NCBI GenBank assembly: GCA_946631855.1
Contig: CAMPAL010000005.1
Location: 1-49,977 of the forward strand
Length of the DNA stretch: 49,977 nucleotides
From: an uncultured Treponema sp.
GTDB taxonomy: Bacteria; Spirochaetota; Spirochaetia; Treponematales; Treponemataceae
Direction of reading: 5' to 3'
A program made the position numbers and the translations under genes. The notes under the pieces are model-generated. The model ran no database searches and was not told where the DNA came from. It was given only the letters and a program-made list of their open reading frames with translations. Shown one piece after another: positions 1-7,805 of this stretch; position 1 is the stretch's first letter; each line of letters opens with the position of its first letter.

Positions 1-310
1 GCTGAGCAAAATCCTGTCCAAGACGAACAAGAGCATCATATACAGAAGCATCTCCATGTGGGTGATAATGACCTAGAACTTCACCAACGATTGTTGCACA
101 CTTTTTTGTTTTACCACCACTTGCAAGATGGAGCGTATCCATGGCGTACATAATTCTACGATGTACAGGTTTTAAACCATCACGAACATCAGGAAGAGCA
201 CGCTGTACAATTACAGACATTGAATAGTCAATATATGCTTTTTTTACTTCATCTTCGATTGGGATTTTTATTAAAGATCCACCTTCGACTGTTTTTATTT
301 CTTCCATCAT
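1..310 (-). CDS. gyrA: DNA gyrase subunit A, N-terminal part (cut by window edge)
   Basis: This is the A subunit of DNA gyrase, which breaks and rejoins DNA to introduce negative supercoils. The first ~103 residues read from position 310 leftward and run off the window edge. They include the conserved sequence [10 protein letters not shown] and the quinolone-region motif [12 protein letters not shown]. The residue equivalent to E. coli Ser83 is alanine here (HGD-A-S-V-Y-D), while the Asp87 equivalent is kept. In-frame ATGs lie at 319, 310 and 307; GGAG just upstream favours 310 or 307. The gene follows gyrB by 15 nt, so the two form an operon. The catalytic tyrosine lies outside the window. 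Confidence 0.95.
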   Translation of the reverse strand, partial: MMEEIKTVEGGSLIKIPIEDEVKKAYIDYSMSVIVQRALPDVRDGLKPVHRRIMYAMDTLHLASGGKTKKCATIVGEVLGHYHPHGDASVYDALVRLGQDFAQ

Positions 311-325
311 TTTCTCCATCTTTTA

Positions 326-2266
326 TTAAATATCCAGATTTGCGTAACTTGAATTTTCTTCAATGAACTGACGGCGAGGTTCTACTTCTTCGCCCATACA
401 AATACTAAATATCTTATCAGCTGCAATTGCATCTGGAATTGTTACAACACGCATACGTCGGTGAGCTGGATCCATTGTTGTTTCCCAAAGTTGATTTCCA
501 TCCATTTCACCAAGACCTTTATAACGCTGAACTTCTGCTTTATCACGCTGGTCTCCAAGAGCTTCCAAAGCGGCATCTCGTTCTGCATCTGAATAACAAT
601 AAACTGGATCTTTTTTTCCAAGCTGAACTTTAAACAATGGAGGCATAGCAAGATATACATAACCTCTTTCAATAAGAGCAGGCATATAGCGGAAAAAGAA
701 TGTTAAAAGCAAAGTACGAATATGTGAACCATCAACATCGGCATCGGCCATAATGATGATTTTATGATATCTAAGTTTATCAATATTAAAGTCTTTTCCA
801 AAACCTGTACCAAGTGATGCAATAACTGGTTCAAGCTTATCATTATTCATTACCTTTTCAGGACGAACTTTTTCAACATTTAACATTTTTCCCCAAAGAG
901 GAAGAATAGCCTGATGCTTTGGATCTCTACCCTTCTTTGCAGAACCACCGGCAGAATCTCCTTCGACTATGTATACTTCACAAGATGCAGGATCATGTTT
1001 TTCTGAACAGTCTGAAAGTTTTTCAGGAAGACCAAATCCATCAGATGCATTTTTCTTACGCATGTTATCTTTTGCTTTTCTGGCAGCAATTCGTGCTTTG
1101 GCTTCATCCATTGCTTTTTTACAAATTGCTTCAAGAACAGCAGGATTCTGTTCAAAATAAATTGTAAGTTTTTCTGTTATAACCTGATGAACAATTGTTC
1201 TTACTTCTGTATTTCCAAGTTTTTCCTTTGTCTGACCTTCAAATTCAGGTTCAGGAACTTTCATAGAAATAACAGCTGTAAGACCAGAACTCATATCTTC
1301 ATAAGTAAGTTTTTCATCCTTGTCTAAACTTCCAACTGCTTTTCTAAGTTTTTCATTTGTATCTAAAGCTTTATTGATTACAGTTCTAAGACCACTTTTA
1401 AAACCTTCAAGATGTGTACCACCATCTCTAGTGTTAATATCATTTACATAAGTGTGAACATTATCAGAATAAGAATTGTTATAATGCATTGAAATTTCTG
1501 TAACGATATCATCACGAGTTTCACAAATATAAATTGGTTCTTCCGGAACGACTGCTTTTCCTTCATCAATATTTTTTACAAATTCATTAATACCACCAAC
1601 GAACTGTAAAACTTCTTCTTTAGGATTTTCCAGTCTTTCATCGCGGAAAGTAATTTTAATTCCAGAGTTAAGGAATGCCAGTTCGCGAAGACGTGTCTTC
1701 AAAATATCAAAATCATAAGTTGTAGTTTCTGTAAAAATTGTTTTATCTGCCTTCCAGCGGATAGTTGTACCATGAACATCTTCTGCACAATCATCAATAA
1801 TTTCTACTTTAGATTTAGCTACACCACGTTCATAATTCTGACGATAAACATGTCCATCACGTTTAACAGTAGCTTCCATCCAATCTGAAAGTGCATTTAC
1901 ACAGGAAACACCAACACCGTGCAAACCACCCGAAACTTTATAAGAACCTTTATCAAATTTACCACCAGCATGAAGTCTTGTTAAAACAAGTTCAAGAGCG
2001 GAAATGTGTTCTGTAGGATGAATATCAACAGGAATTCCACGTCCATTATCTTCAACTCTAACTACGTCATCTTTTTCTAGAGCAACTATAATGTTGTCAC
2101 AAAAACCAGCCATTGCTTCATCAATTGAGTTATCAACTGTTTCATATACAAGATGATGAAGACCACGAGGACCTGTAGAACCAATGTACATACCTGGTCT
2201 TTTTCTAACAGCCTCTAATCCTTTTAAAACCTGGATATTACTTGCACCATAATTATCTGCTGACAT
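326..2266 (-). CDS. gyrB: DNA gyrase subunit B
   Basis: This is the ATPase subunit of gyrase, about 646 residues, the usual length for short GyrB proteins. The GHKL ATPase domain shows the ETVDNSIDEA and VEDNGRGIPVD motifs and the lid GGLHGVGVS. The Toprim part shows VEGDSAGGSAKKGR and MADADVDGSHI, the Mg-binding acidic cluster. It ends in the conserved QRYKGLGEM tail region. Two starts compete: an ATG at 2272 and one two codons later at 2266. AAAGGA sits 7 nt before the second but only 1 nt before the first, so I chose 2266. The gene is divergent from dnaA and followed closely by gyrA. Confidence 0.97.
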   Translation of the reverse strand: MSADNYGASNIQVLKGLEAVRKRPGMYIGSTGPRGLHHLVYETVDNSIDEAMAGFCDNIIVALEKDDVVRVEDNGRGIPVDIHPTEHISALELVLTRLHAGGKFDKGSYKVSGGLHGVGVSCVNALSDWMEATVKRDGHVYRQNYERGVAKSKVEIIDDCAEDVHGTTIRWKADKTIFTETTTYDFDILKTRLRELAFLNSGIKITFRDERLENPKEEVLQFVGGINEFVKNIDEGKAVVPEEPIYICETRDDIVTEISMHYNNSYSDNVHTYVNDINTRDGGTHLEGFKSGLRTVINKALDTNEKLRKAVGSLDKDEKLTYEDMSSGLTAVISMKVPEPEFEGQTKEKLGNTEVRTIVHQVITEKLTIYFEQNPAVLEAICKKAMDEAKARIAARKAKDNMRKKNASDGFGLPEKLSDCSEKHDPASCEVYIVEGDSAGGSAKKGRDPKHQAILPLWGKMLNVEKVRPEKVMNNDKLEPVIASLGTGFGKDFNIDKLRYHKIIIMADADVDGSHIRTLLLTFFFRYMPALIERGYVYLAMPPLFKVQLGKKDPVYCYSDAERDAALEALGDQRDKAEVQRYKGLGEMDGNQLWETTMDPAHRRMRVVTIPDAIAADKIFSICMGEEVEPRRQFIEENSSYANLDI

Positions 2267-2316
2267 TGTCATTTCCTTTGATTTTTTGACATAAATTTTC
2301 CCACAAAATAAATGTC

Positions 2317-2322
2317 ATTATA
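2317..2322 (-). promoter_or_regulatory. Candidate -10 element for gyrB
   Basis: A consensus TATAAT lies on the minus strand about 50 nt upstream of the gyrB start. No good -35 hexamer is visible 16-18 nt further upstream, so this is a tentative promoter. Confidence 0.3.
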
Positions 2323-2414
2323 ATAAGAATAAATTACATTTTATATTATATGAAATTAAAATTCTAGTATTGAAACAAACTAACAAATGGTAGTTTAACA
2401 TTATTTTTAAACCC

Positions 2415-2443
2415 TTGAAGAATTCAAAAATCTCTAGGATAAT
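2415..2443 (+). promoter_or_regulatory. Candidate dnaA promoter, possibly leaderless
   Basis: TTGAAG (2415-2420) and GATAAT (2438-2443) are separated by 17 nt, a good sigma70-type arrangement. The -10 ends only 6 nt before the dnaA ATG at 2450, which would put the transcript start at or next to the start codon. An AGGA overlapping this -10 could instead act as a ribosome site if transcription starts further upstream. Confidence 0.45.
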
Positions 2444-2449
2444 ATCATC

Positions 2450-3847
2450 ATGTTAGAAAAAATGTATGAAGAAGCTTTTAAATATGCAATGGATGAATTG
2501 CATAAACAATATATTGCAGAAGATAAAGAAGGTGATTTTATTTTTAATTTTAACGTTAACTATGTAGGAGATACTATTAACGTTATTACAGTTTCAGTTG
2601 CATCACCTTTTATGAAAAATCAAGTTACAAATAAAGGTTCATTAAAAATTATTGAAGATAAACTTAGAGAAGTAACTGGACTTAATACTTTAAAAGTTGA
2701 ATGTATTGTAAATGAAGAAACAGTTTCAGAAGTAAAAGTTGAAACTAAAACTGAAAAAACTGTTGAACCAAAAAAAGTTGAAGAAGAAAAAATCGTTACA
2801 AAAAAGAAAAAGCATCCACTTCTGGAAGAAAAATATACTTTTGAAAATTTTATTCCAGGTGATAACAGTAAATTTGCTTATAATGCATCAGTTAGTGTAG
2901 CTAAAAATCCTGGTAAACAGTATAACCCGATTCTTTTATATGGTGGTTCTGGATTAGGAAAAACTCACCTTATGGAATCAATTGGAAATTATATTTATCA
3001 AAACAGTAAAGAAAACTTAAAAATCTGTTACATATCTGCAGAATCTTTTACAAATGAATTTATTGATTCATTAAATACAAAAAAAACTACTGAATTTAAA
3101 AATAAATATAGAAATCTTGATGTCTTACTTCTTGATGATATTCACTTTTTACAGGGAAAGGAACAGACACAGGAAGAGCTCTTTTATACTTTTAATGCTT
3201 TAAGTGAAAAACATGCACAGATGGTTTTTACTTGTGACCGTCCTATTAAAGAAATAAAAAGTATGACTCAACGTCTTGTAAGCAGACTTTCTAATGGATT
3301 AAGTATTGATTTACAGCCTCCTAACTATGAAACACGAGTGGCTATTTTACAAAACAAAATAAAACTTGTCGGAAAAAATTTAGACCCTGAAATTATAGAT
3401 TATATTGCTCATAACCTTGAAACAAATGTTAGAGATCTGGAATCTGCTCTTGCAAAAGTTTTAGGATACGAAGATTTGTGTGGTGAAAAACCTACTTTAG
3501 AAACAACAAAAATGCTTCTTAAAGATATTCTTAATTCTAACAGTGCAGAAAATATTTCTCTGGATATTATTCAGAAAGTAATTGCTGAAAATTATCAAAT
3601 TTCTATCTCAGATATTAAAAGTAAAAAACGTGATAAGAAATATGTTATTCCAAGACAAATAGCAATTTATATTGCACGTGAATTAACTGAAATGTCTTAC
3701 ACAGAATTAGGCGAAGAATTTGGTGGAAAAGATCATTCTACAATTATGACTGCTTATAAAAAAATAAGTGATAATATAAAAACCGATTCAACCTTACAGT
3801 CTAAAATACAAATTTTAATAAGAGAGATAAAAGAATATAAAAAATAG
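2450..3847 (+). CDS. dnaA: Chromosomal replication initiator DnaA
   Basis: This is the AAA+ initiator that binds DnaA boxes and opens the origin. It has 465 residues: domain I (about 1-85), a Lys/Glu-rich linker (about 90-120), the AAA+ core with Walker A GGSGLGKTH at 165-173 and Walker B LLLDDIHF around 226-232, and the C-terminal DNA-binding domain with the DnaA signature around GGKDHSTIM (425-433). The start at 2450 gives the expected domain I start (MLEKMYEEAF). The gene is divergent from gyrB and its 3' gap contains the oriC signals, as in many bacteria. Little Shine-Dalgarno sequence is visible. Confidence 0.98.
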   Translation: MLEKMYEEAFKYAMDELHKQYIAEDKEGDFIFNFNVNYVGDTINVITVSVASPFMKNQVTNKGSLKIIEDKLREVTGLNTLKVECIVNEETVSEVKVETKTEKTVEPKKVEEEKIVTKKKKHPLLEEKYTFENFIPGDNSKFAYNASVSVAKNPGKQYNPILLYGGSGLGKTHLMESIGNYIYQNSKENLKICYISAESFTNEFIDSLNTKKTTEFKNKYRNLDVLLLDDIHFLQGKEQTQEELFYTFNALSEKHAQMVFTCDRPIKEIKSMTQRLVSRLSNGLSIDLQPPNYETRVAILQNKIKLVGKNLDPEIIDYIAHNLETNVRDLESALAKVLGYEDLCGEKPTLETTKMLLKDILNSNSAENISLDIIQKVIAENYQISISDIKSKKRDKKYVIPRQIAIYIARELTEMSYTELGEEFGGKDHSTIMTAYKKISDNIKTDSTLQSKIQILIREIKEYKK

Positions 3848-3871
3848 CCAGTTAATTACTTGTGAGTTTAA

Positions 3872-3918
3872 AGTGGATAAAGTAGAATTAATAATAAAGA
3901 AAGTGGATAAGTGGATAA
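3872..3918 (-). promoter_or_regulatory. Cluster of three DnaA boxes (TTATCCACT on minus strand)
   Basis: Three identical 9-mers occur at 3872-3880, 3902-3910 and 3910-3918, the last two sharing one base. Each differs from the consensus TTATCCACA only in the final base. All point the same way, opposite to the TTATACACA box further downstream. Confidence 0.7.
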
Positions 3919-3983
3919 ATTGTTAAAAATTTATAATTAATTAACAACATTTTAAATTGTTATATTATAAAGAATTAGATAAG

Positions 3984-4023
3984 TTATACACAGAATTCAC
4001 ATACCTTATTATTACTATTACTA
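3984..4023 (+). promoter_or_regulatory. Predicted basal origin unwinding module: DnaA box pair plus DnaA-trio run
   Basis: TTATACACA (3984-3992) is followed directly by a weak second box (3993-4001), a short TACC spacer, then TTA TTA TTA CTA TTA CTA (4006-4023). Read on the complementary strand these are 3'-RAT-5' trios, the element that DnaA filaments grip to melt the duplex. The 32 A/T bases that follow would be the unwinding site. Confidence 0.6.
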
Positions 4024-4073
4024 AATTTATATAAATTTATAATAAATATATAAATGGGGAAAAGGAGAATTTA

Positions 4074-5201
4074 ATGAAGTTTACATTTGATAGAGATGCA
4101 ATGATAAAAGAAATTTCAATTGCACAGGAAATTATTACAAATAAAAGTCCAATATCAATTCTTTCTAATATTCTTTTAATTGCTGAAAATAATGCTTTAG
4201 TAATTAAAGCAACTGATTCAACAGTAAAATTTTCTACTACAATTCCAGTAGATATTCAGGAAGAAGGAAGAACAACAATCTTCTGTGATAAATTTATGAG
4301 CATTCTTTCTTCTTTGCCTTCTGGAGATATTGATTTTATTCAGGAAGATATTGGAGTAACAATTAAACCTGCTTCAAAAAAAGTTGTTTTCCAGCTTAGA
4401 AGTCAGGCAAGTGATAAATTTCCTGAAATTGGAACATCTGAAAATTTACCATTCTTTGAAATACCTTCAAAAGATTTTAAAGAAATGATTAAACAGACAA
4501 TTTTTGCTGTATCAGATGATAAGAACAGATATTTTATGACAGGTGTTTATTTTGTTAAAAAAGATGATGTTTTAACAATGGTAGCTACTGATGGAAGACG
4601 TCTTTCTTGTGATAATAAAAAAGGACTTTCTATTCCAGATTTTCAGCCTGCAATTATACCAACAAAAATTCTTTCATGTATTTTGAAAAATGCTCCAGAT
4701 GAAGGAAACATTCAGATTTCTGTAATTGATAAATCAATATTTGTGAGATTTGGTAATGTAGAATTTTCTTCGGTTTTAATTGAAGGTCAGTTCCCTAATT
4801 ATCAAAAAGTAATTCCTGAAAGTTTATCAATGTCATTTATGGTTAATAAAGCTGATTTAGATGCAGCTCTTAAGAGAACCACAATTATGGTTGATAAAAA
4901 AGTAAGTAGAATTATTTTTAAAATTTCATCTGGTGTTTTAAAACTTATTTCTCCAGAATCTGATATTGGTACCGCAGACGAAGAAATTCCATGTCGTTAT
5001 GAAGGACAAAATATTTCTATGGCATTGAATTTTACTTACATTACAGATCCATTAAGAGTAATTGAATCTGAAAATGTAGTATTTGATTTTAATGTGAATG
5101 AAGCTAAAGGTGATGAAGAAGCAAATATTACAAAGGCTGTAATTATCAGAGGTGAACCTGCTGGTGACTACATACATGTCATAATGCCGATGAATTATTA
5201 A
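4074..5201 (+). CDS. dnaN: DNA polymerase III beta sliding clamp
   Basis: This is the ring-shaped processivity clamp of the replicative polymerase, 375 residues, the normal length for three tandem clamp folds. Recognisable segments include the N-terminal MKFTFDRDAM, the central TDGRRLSCD (family VATDGHRLA) and the C-terminal HVIMPMNY, matching the family ending around MPMR. A strong GGGGAAAAGGAG ribosome site precedes the ATG. It follows oriC and precedes recF by 25 bp, the classic dnaA-dnaN-recF order. Confidence 0.97.
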   Translation: MKFTFDRDAMIKEISIAQEIITNKSPISILSNILLIAENNALVIKATDSTVKFSTTIPVDIQEEGRTTIFCDKFMSILSSLPSGDIDFIQEDIGVTIKPASKKVVFQLRSQASDKFPEIGTSENLPFFEIPSKDFKEMIKQTIFAVSDDKNRYFMTGVYFVKKDDVLTMVATDGRRLSCDNKKGLSIPDFQPAIIPTKILSCILKNAPDEGNIQISVIDKSIFVRFGNVEFSSVLIEGQFPNYQKVIPESLSMSFMVNKADLDAALKRTTIMVDKKVSRIIFKISSGVLKLISPESDIGTADEEIPCRYEGQNISMALNFTYITDPLRVIESENVVFDFNVNEAKGDEEANITKAVIIRGEPAGDYIHVIMPMNY

Positions 5202-5226
5202 AAATTACATTATTTTTTTTAATTTT

Positions 5227-6327
5227 ATGCCTTTTCTTTATCAAACTTTTTATAATTTCCGTAATCTGAAAAACGATACAATAGACCTTTCTAACAGAGA
5301 GGTCTATTTTGTTGGTGAAAATGGTCAGGGAAAAAGTAATATTCTAGAATCTCTTTATTATTCTTCGTATGGTGTGTCTTTTAGAACACATGTTGATTCT
5401 CAAATTATAAAAAATGGACAAAAAGATTTTAGTTTAAATTCATTTTATAAAAGAGATGAAAATGAAGCTGATAAGATAAGTGTAATTTTTGAAAATAATA
5501 AAAAAAGAATTGAAAAAAATGGAAAAAAAATTCATGACCGTAAAGAATTGATTAATACAATTCCGTGTATTTTGTTTTGTCATGATGATATGAAATTTGC
5601 GACTGGAGAACCAGAACACAGGCGTTTTTTTATTGATCAGTCTTTAACTTTATATAATTCATCTTATCTTGATGATATTAGAAATTATAAAAAAGTTTTG
5701 AAAAGTAGAAATTTAGTTTTGAAAAATCATGAATATGAAATGCTTGATGTTTATGATTCACAATTAGTTCAGTTGGGTCTGGTTATTGAAGAAAAAAGAA
5801 AAAAATCAATTTTTCAATTCAATGAAATTTTTGGAAAAATTTTTGGAGAAATTACAGGTATTGAAGGTTTATCAATATCATATCATCCAAGCTGGAAAGA
5901 ATTAGAAATTGAAAATAAAAAAGTAATTCCGTCTTTTGATGAATTAATGAAAAATTTAAGAAATCAAAGAGAGCGTGATATTGAAATGGAAACTACAATG
6001 TCTGGTCCTCATAGGGATAGAATTGATTTTGTTCTTGATCACCATCTTTTTGTTCCTACAGCATCAACAGGACAATGCCGTTTAATTTCATTATTATTAA
6101 GAGTAGCTCAGTCAATTTATTATACACGTTCAACTGGATTAAAACCTGTCTTACTTATGGACGATGTTTTACTGGAATTAGATCCTGACAAAAGAACTAA
6201 ATTAACTGCAATGCTTCCTGAATATGAACAATTATTTTGTACATTTTTGCCGGGTGAACCATATGAACGTTATATGAGAGAAACTACAAAAATATACAAA
6301 ATAAACAAAGGTGAATGGTATGAATAA
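5227..6327 (+). CDS. recF: DNA replication and repair protein RecF
   Basis: This SMC-like ATPase helps load RecA at gapped DNA. It has 366 residues, close to the usual length. The Walker A motif GENGQGKSN lies at about 30-38, the ABC-type signature region STGQCRLISLLL lies in the C-terminal third, and Walker B PVLLMDDVLLELD follows. The start at 5227 gives the canonical N-terminus ending in NFRN, but the 25 nt before it are almost pure A/T with no Shine-Dalgarno sequence. Translation may therefore depend on coupling to dnaN. Its 3' end overlaps the next gene. Confidence 0.95.
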   Translation: MPFLYQTFYNFRNLKNDTIDLSNREVYFVGENGQGKSNILESLYYSSYGVSFRTHVDSQIIKNGQKDFSLNSFYKRDENEADKISVIFENNKKRIEKNGKKIHDRKELINTIPCILFCHDDMKFATGEPEHRRFFIDQSLTLYNSSYLDDIRNYKKVLKSRNLVLKNHEYEMLDVYDSQLVQLGLVIEEKRKKSIFQFNEIFGKIFGEITGIEGLSISYHPSWKELEIENKKVIPSFDELMKNLRNQRERDIEMETTMSGPHRDRIDFVLDHHLFVPTASTGQCRLISLLLRVAQSIYYTRSTGLKPVLLMDDVLLELDPDKRTKLTAMLPEYEQLFCTFLPGEPYERYMRETTKIYKINKGEWYE

Positions 6328-6883
6328 TCAGATAGTTAATGCAAATCAGATGATGTCAAAATATTTGAATGTTGATTTTGGAAAAGCTGATAAAGTTTCA
6401 ACTATTTGGAAAAATGTAGTTTCAAAAATTCATTCAAATAAATATGAAAGTGAAGATAGTGAAAAAAGAATGCCTATTGGAGAAAGACTGGCCGGAAATA
6501 CAAGAGTCGTTGACTTAAAAAACGGAGTTCTTCTTGTAGAGGCTGATCATCCGGGGTGGATACAGTATCTTCGTTTTTATGAAAAATTTATTTTACGTGG
6601 ATTAAAGATGGAATCACCAGAATTAAAAATTACTGCCCTCGCCTTTCGAATGACTGGTTCTTCTGCAAAGCTTTCTGATTCTTATGATGAGCAGGTTATG
6701 AAATCTAAAATGGAATTAGAAAAAAAATTTGATAAACAGGAAGAGGAACTTAATAAGTTTTATAAGAAAAATGGTGAACAAAATGAAAAGAAAAATGAAA
6801 ATTCTTCAACATTACCACCAGAATTACTTGCAAAATTTGAGAGTATAAAAAATGATATGTTGACCAATTCCGAAAATAAATGA
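6320..6883 (+). CDS. DUF721 / DciA-family protein, predicted replicative helicase loader
   Basis: Residues about 20-115 match the DUF721 (DciA) fold, including a WKNVV segment, GERLAGNTRVVDLKNGVL and WIQYLRFYEKFI. DciA is the ancestral loader or operator of DnaB helicase in bacteria lacking DnaC or DnaI. After the domain comes a ~60-residue highly charged Lys/Glu/Asn tail, probably coiled or disordered. A GTG at 6311 is possible, but AAAGGTG lies 6 nt before the ATG at 6320, which I prefer. That ATG overlaps the recF stop by 8 nt, implying translational coupling. Its place in the origin operon supports a replication role. Confidence 0.8.
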   Translation: MNNQIVNANQMMSKYLNVDFGKADKVSTIWKNVVSKIHSNKYESEDSEKRMPIGERLAGNTRVVDLKNGVLLVEADHPGWIQYLRFYEKFILRGLKMESPELKITALAFRMTGSSAKLSDSYDEQVMKSKMELEKKFDKQEEELNKFYKKNGEQNEKKNENSSTLPPELLAKFESIKNDMLTNSENK

Positions 6884-6952
6884 TATATTTTATTACTATT
6901 TTTGTTTTGTATGGACAATTTTAAATTTTTTTAAATATAAGGAGTACGTTCC

Positions 6953-7108
6953 ATGAAAAGAACATATCAACCAAGTAAAGTTAAACGTAACAGAAAATTT
7001 GGATTCAGAGCTCGTATGGCTACAAAAGGCGGTCGTAAAGTTTTAGCTAGAAGAAGAGCTAAGGGACGCGCAAAACTTTCAGTTGCTGACGAAAAGAAGA
7101 AGTACTAA
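6953..7108 (+). CDS. rpmH: 50S ribosomal protein L34
   Basis: This 51-residue, extremely basic protein begins [12 protein letters not shown] and contains [19 protein letters not shown], unmistakably L34. A good AAGGAG ribosome site precedes the ATG. L34 is a small component of the large ribosomal subunit, and rpmH next to rnpA near the origin is a conserved bacterial arrangement. Confidence 0.97.
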   Translation: MKRTYQPSKVKRNRKFGFRARMATKGGRKVLARRRAKGRAKLSVADEKKKY

Positions 7109-7118
7109 TTTTTTTGAG

Positions 7119-7481
7119 ATGGAAACAGATTTAATAGAAACGGGATTTTTTAAACGTGAAGAACGAATAAAAAATCCCGCTGATTTTAAAAAGCTGTTTA
7201 AATGCGGAAATAAGATAAGTATTCCAGGAGCTAAATTATTTTTTTTAGAAAATAATCTTGGGATGAATCGAGTAGGATTCCCTTTGAATCGTGGCTACGG
7301 TAACGCGGTTGAAAGAAACTTATCAAAAAGATACAGCCGAGAAGTCTATCGTTTAATAAAATCACATCTGAACACCGGATACGATATGTTGTTTTTGATA
7401 TATCCCGGAAATGATTCGTTCCACTCGCGATGTGATCAAATTCGTTTATTGTGTCAAAAGGCAGGTTTATTTAAGGAATAA
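7119..7481 (+). CDS. rnpA: Ribonuclease P protein component
   Basis: This is the protein subunit of RNase P, which trims the 5' leader of tRNA precursors. About 120 residues fit the family length. The RNR-type signature appears as NAVERNLSKRYSREVYR, with the second arginine of the usual R-N-R replaced by leucine. The frame is open back to a TTG at 7083 inside rpmH, but the first ATG at 7119 gives a more normal N-terminus (METDLIETGFFKREERIKN). No clear Shine-Dalgarno precedes it, so coupling to rpmH is likely. It lies 10 nt after rpmH and 3 nt before yidD. Confidence 0.9.
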   Translation: METDLIETGFFKREERIKNPADFKKLFKCGNKISIPGAKLFFLENNLGMNRVGFPLNRGYGNAVERNLSKRYSREVYRLIKSHLNTGYDMLFLIYPGNDSFHSRCDQIRLLCQKAGLFKE

Positions 7482-7484
7482 GCT

Positions 7485-7781
7485 GTGATTAAGTATTTAA
7501 TCAAAGGGCTGAGAAATTTTTTTATAAAATTTTTCTCTTTCTTAATTCGTGCTTACCAGTTATGTATTTCTCCTCTACATGGTCCATGTTGTCGTTTTAC
7601 GCCAACGTGTTCTGCATATGCATTGGAAGCTATACAAAAACATGGTCCTGTAAAAGGGCTTTTTCTTTCAACTAAGCGAATTTTAAAATGTAATCCATTT
7701 CATGAAGGCGGTTATGATCCTGTACCTGAAAATTGTTCTTGTACTGCCTGTAAAAAATTGAAAAACATAAAGCTGCGATAG
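7485..7781 (+). CDS. yidD: Membrane protein insertion efficiency factor YidD
   Basis: This small (98-residue) membrane-associated protein has the signature [20 protein letters not shown] followed by YALEAI and the conserved [13 protein letters not shown] end. YidD is thought to aid YidC-dependent membrane insertion. The start is GTG with AAGGA 7 nt upstream. It sits between rnpA and yidC, the usual order. A basic, Cys-containing tail of about 20 residues extends past the core. Confidence 0.95.
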   Translation: MIKYLIKGLRNFFIKFFSFLIRAYQLCISPLHGPCCRFTPTCSAYALEAIQKHGPVKGLFLSTKRILKCNPFHEGGYDPVPENCSCTACKKLKNIKLR

Positions 7782-7805
7782 ATTTAATAAAAGGAGTATA
7801 TAAAA

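Larger units (their letters stand above)
3848..4073. other. oriC: Predicted replication origin (oriC) between dnaA and dnaN
   Basis: This 226-bp gap is very AT-rich. It contains three copies of AGTGGATAA (3872-3880, 3902-3910, 3910-3918), the complement of TTATCCACT and one base from the consensus DnaA box. An exact TTATNCACA box (TTATACACA) follows at 3984-3992. An abutting degenerate box (GAATTCACA, 3993-4001) leads into six YTA triplets (4006-4023) and a 32-nt stretch of only A and T (4024-4055). This order of boxes, triplets and AT-rich duplex matches the basal origin-unwinding architecture described for Bacillus subtilis. The flanking genes are transcribed away from the region on both sides. 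Confidence 0.8.

Noticed and set aside
427..2200. Open frames opposite and within gyrB
   Set aside because: They lack ribosome sites and family similarity and lie over a well-conserved gene, so they are chance frames.
2297..2305. DnaA box-like sequence (TTTCCCACA) upstream of gyrB
   Set aside because: Two mismatches and isolated; the clustered boxes and triplets in the dnaA-dnaN gap are far stronger.
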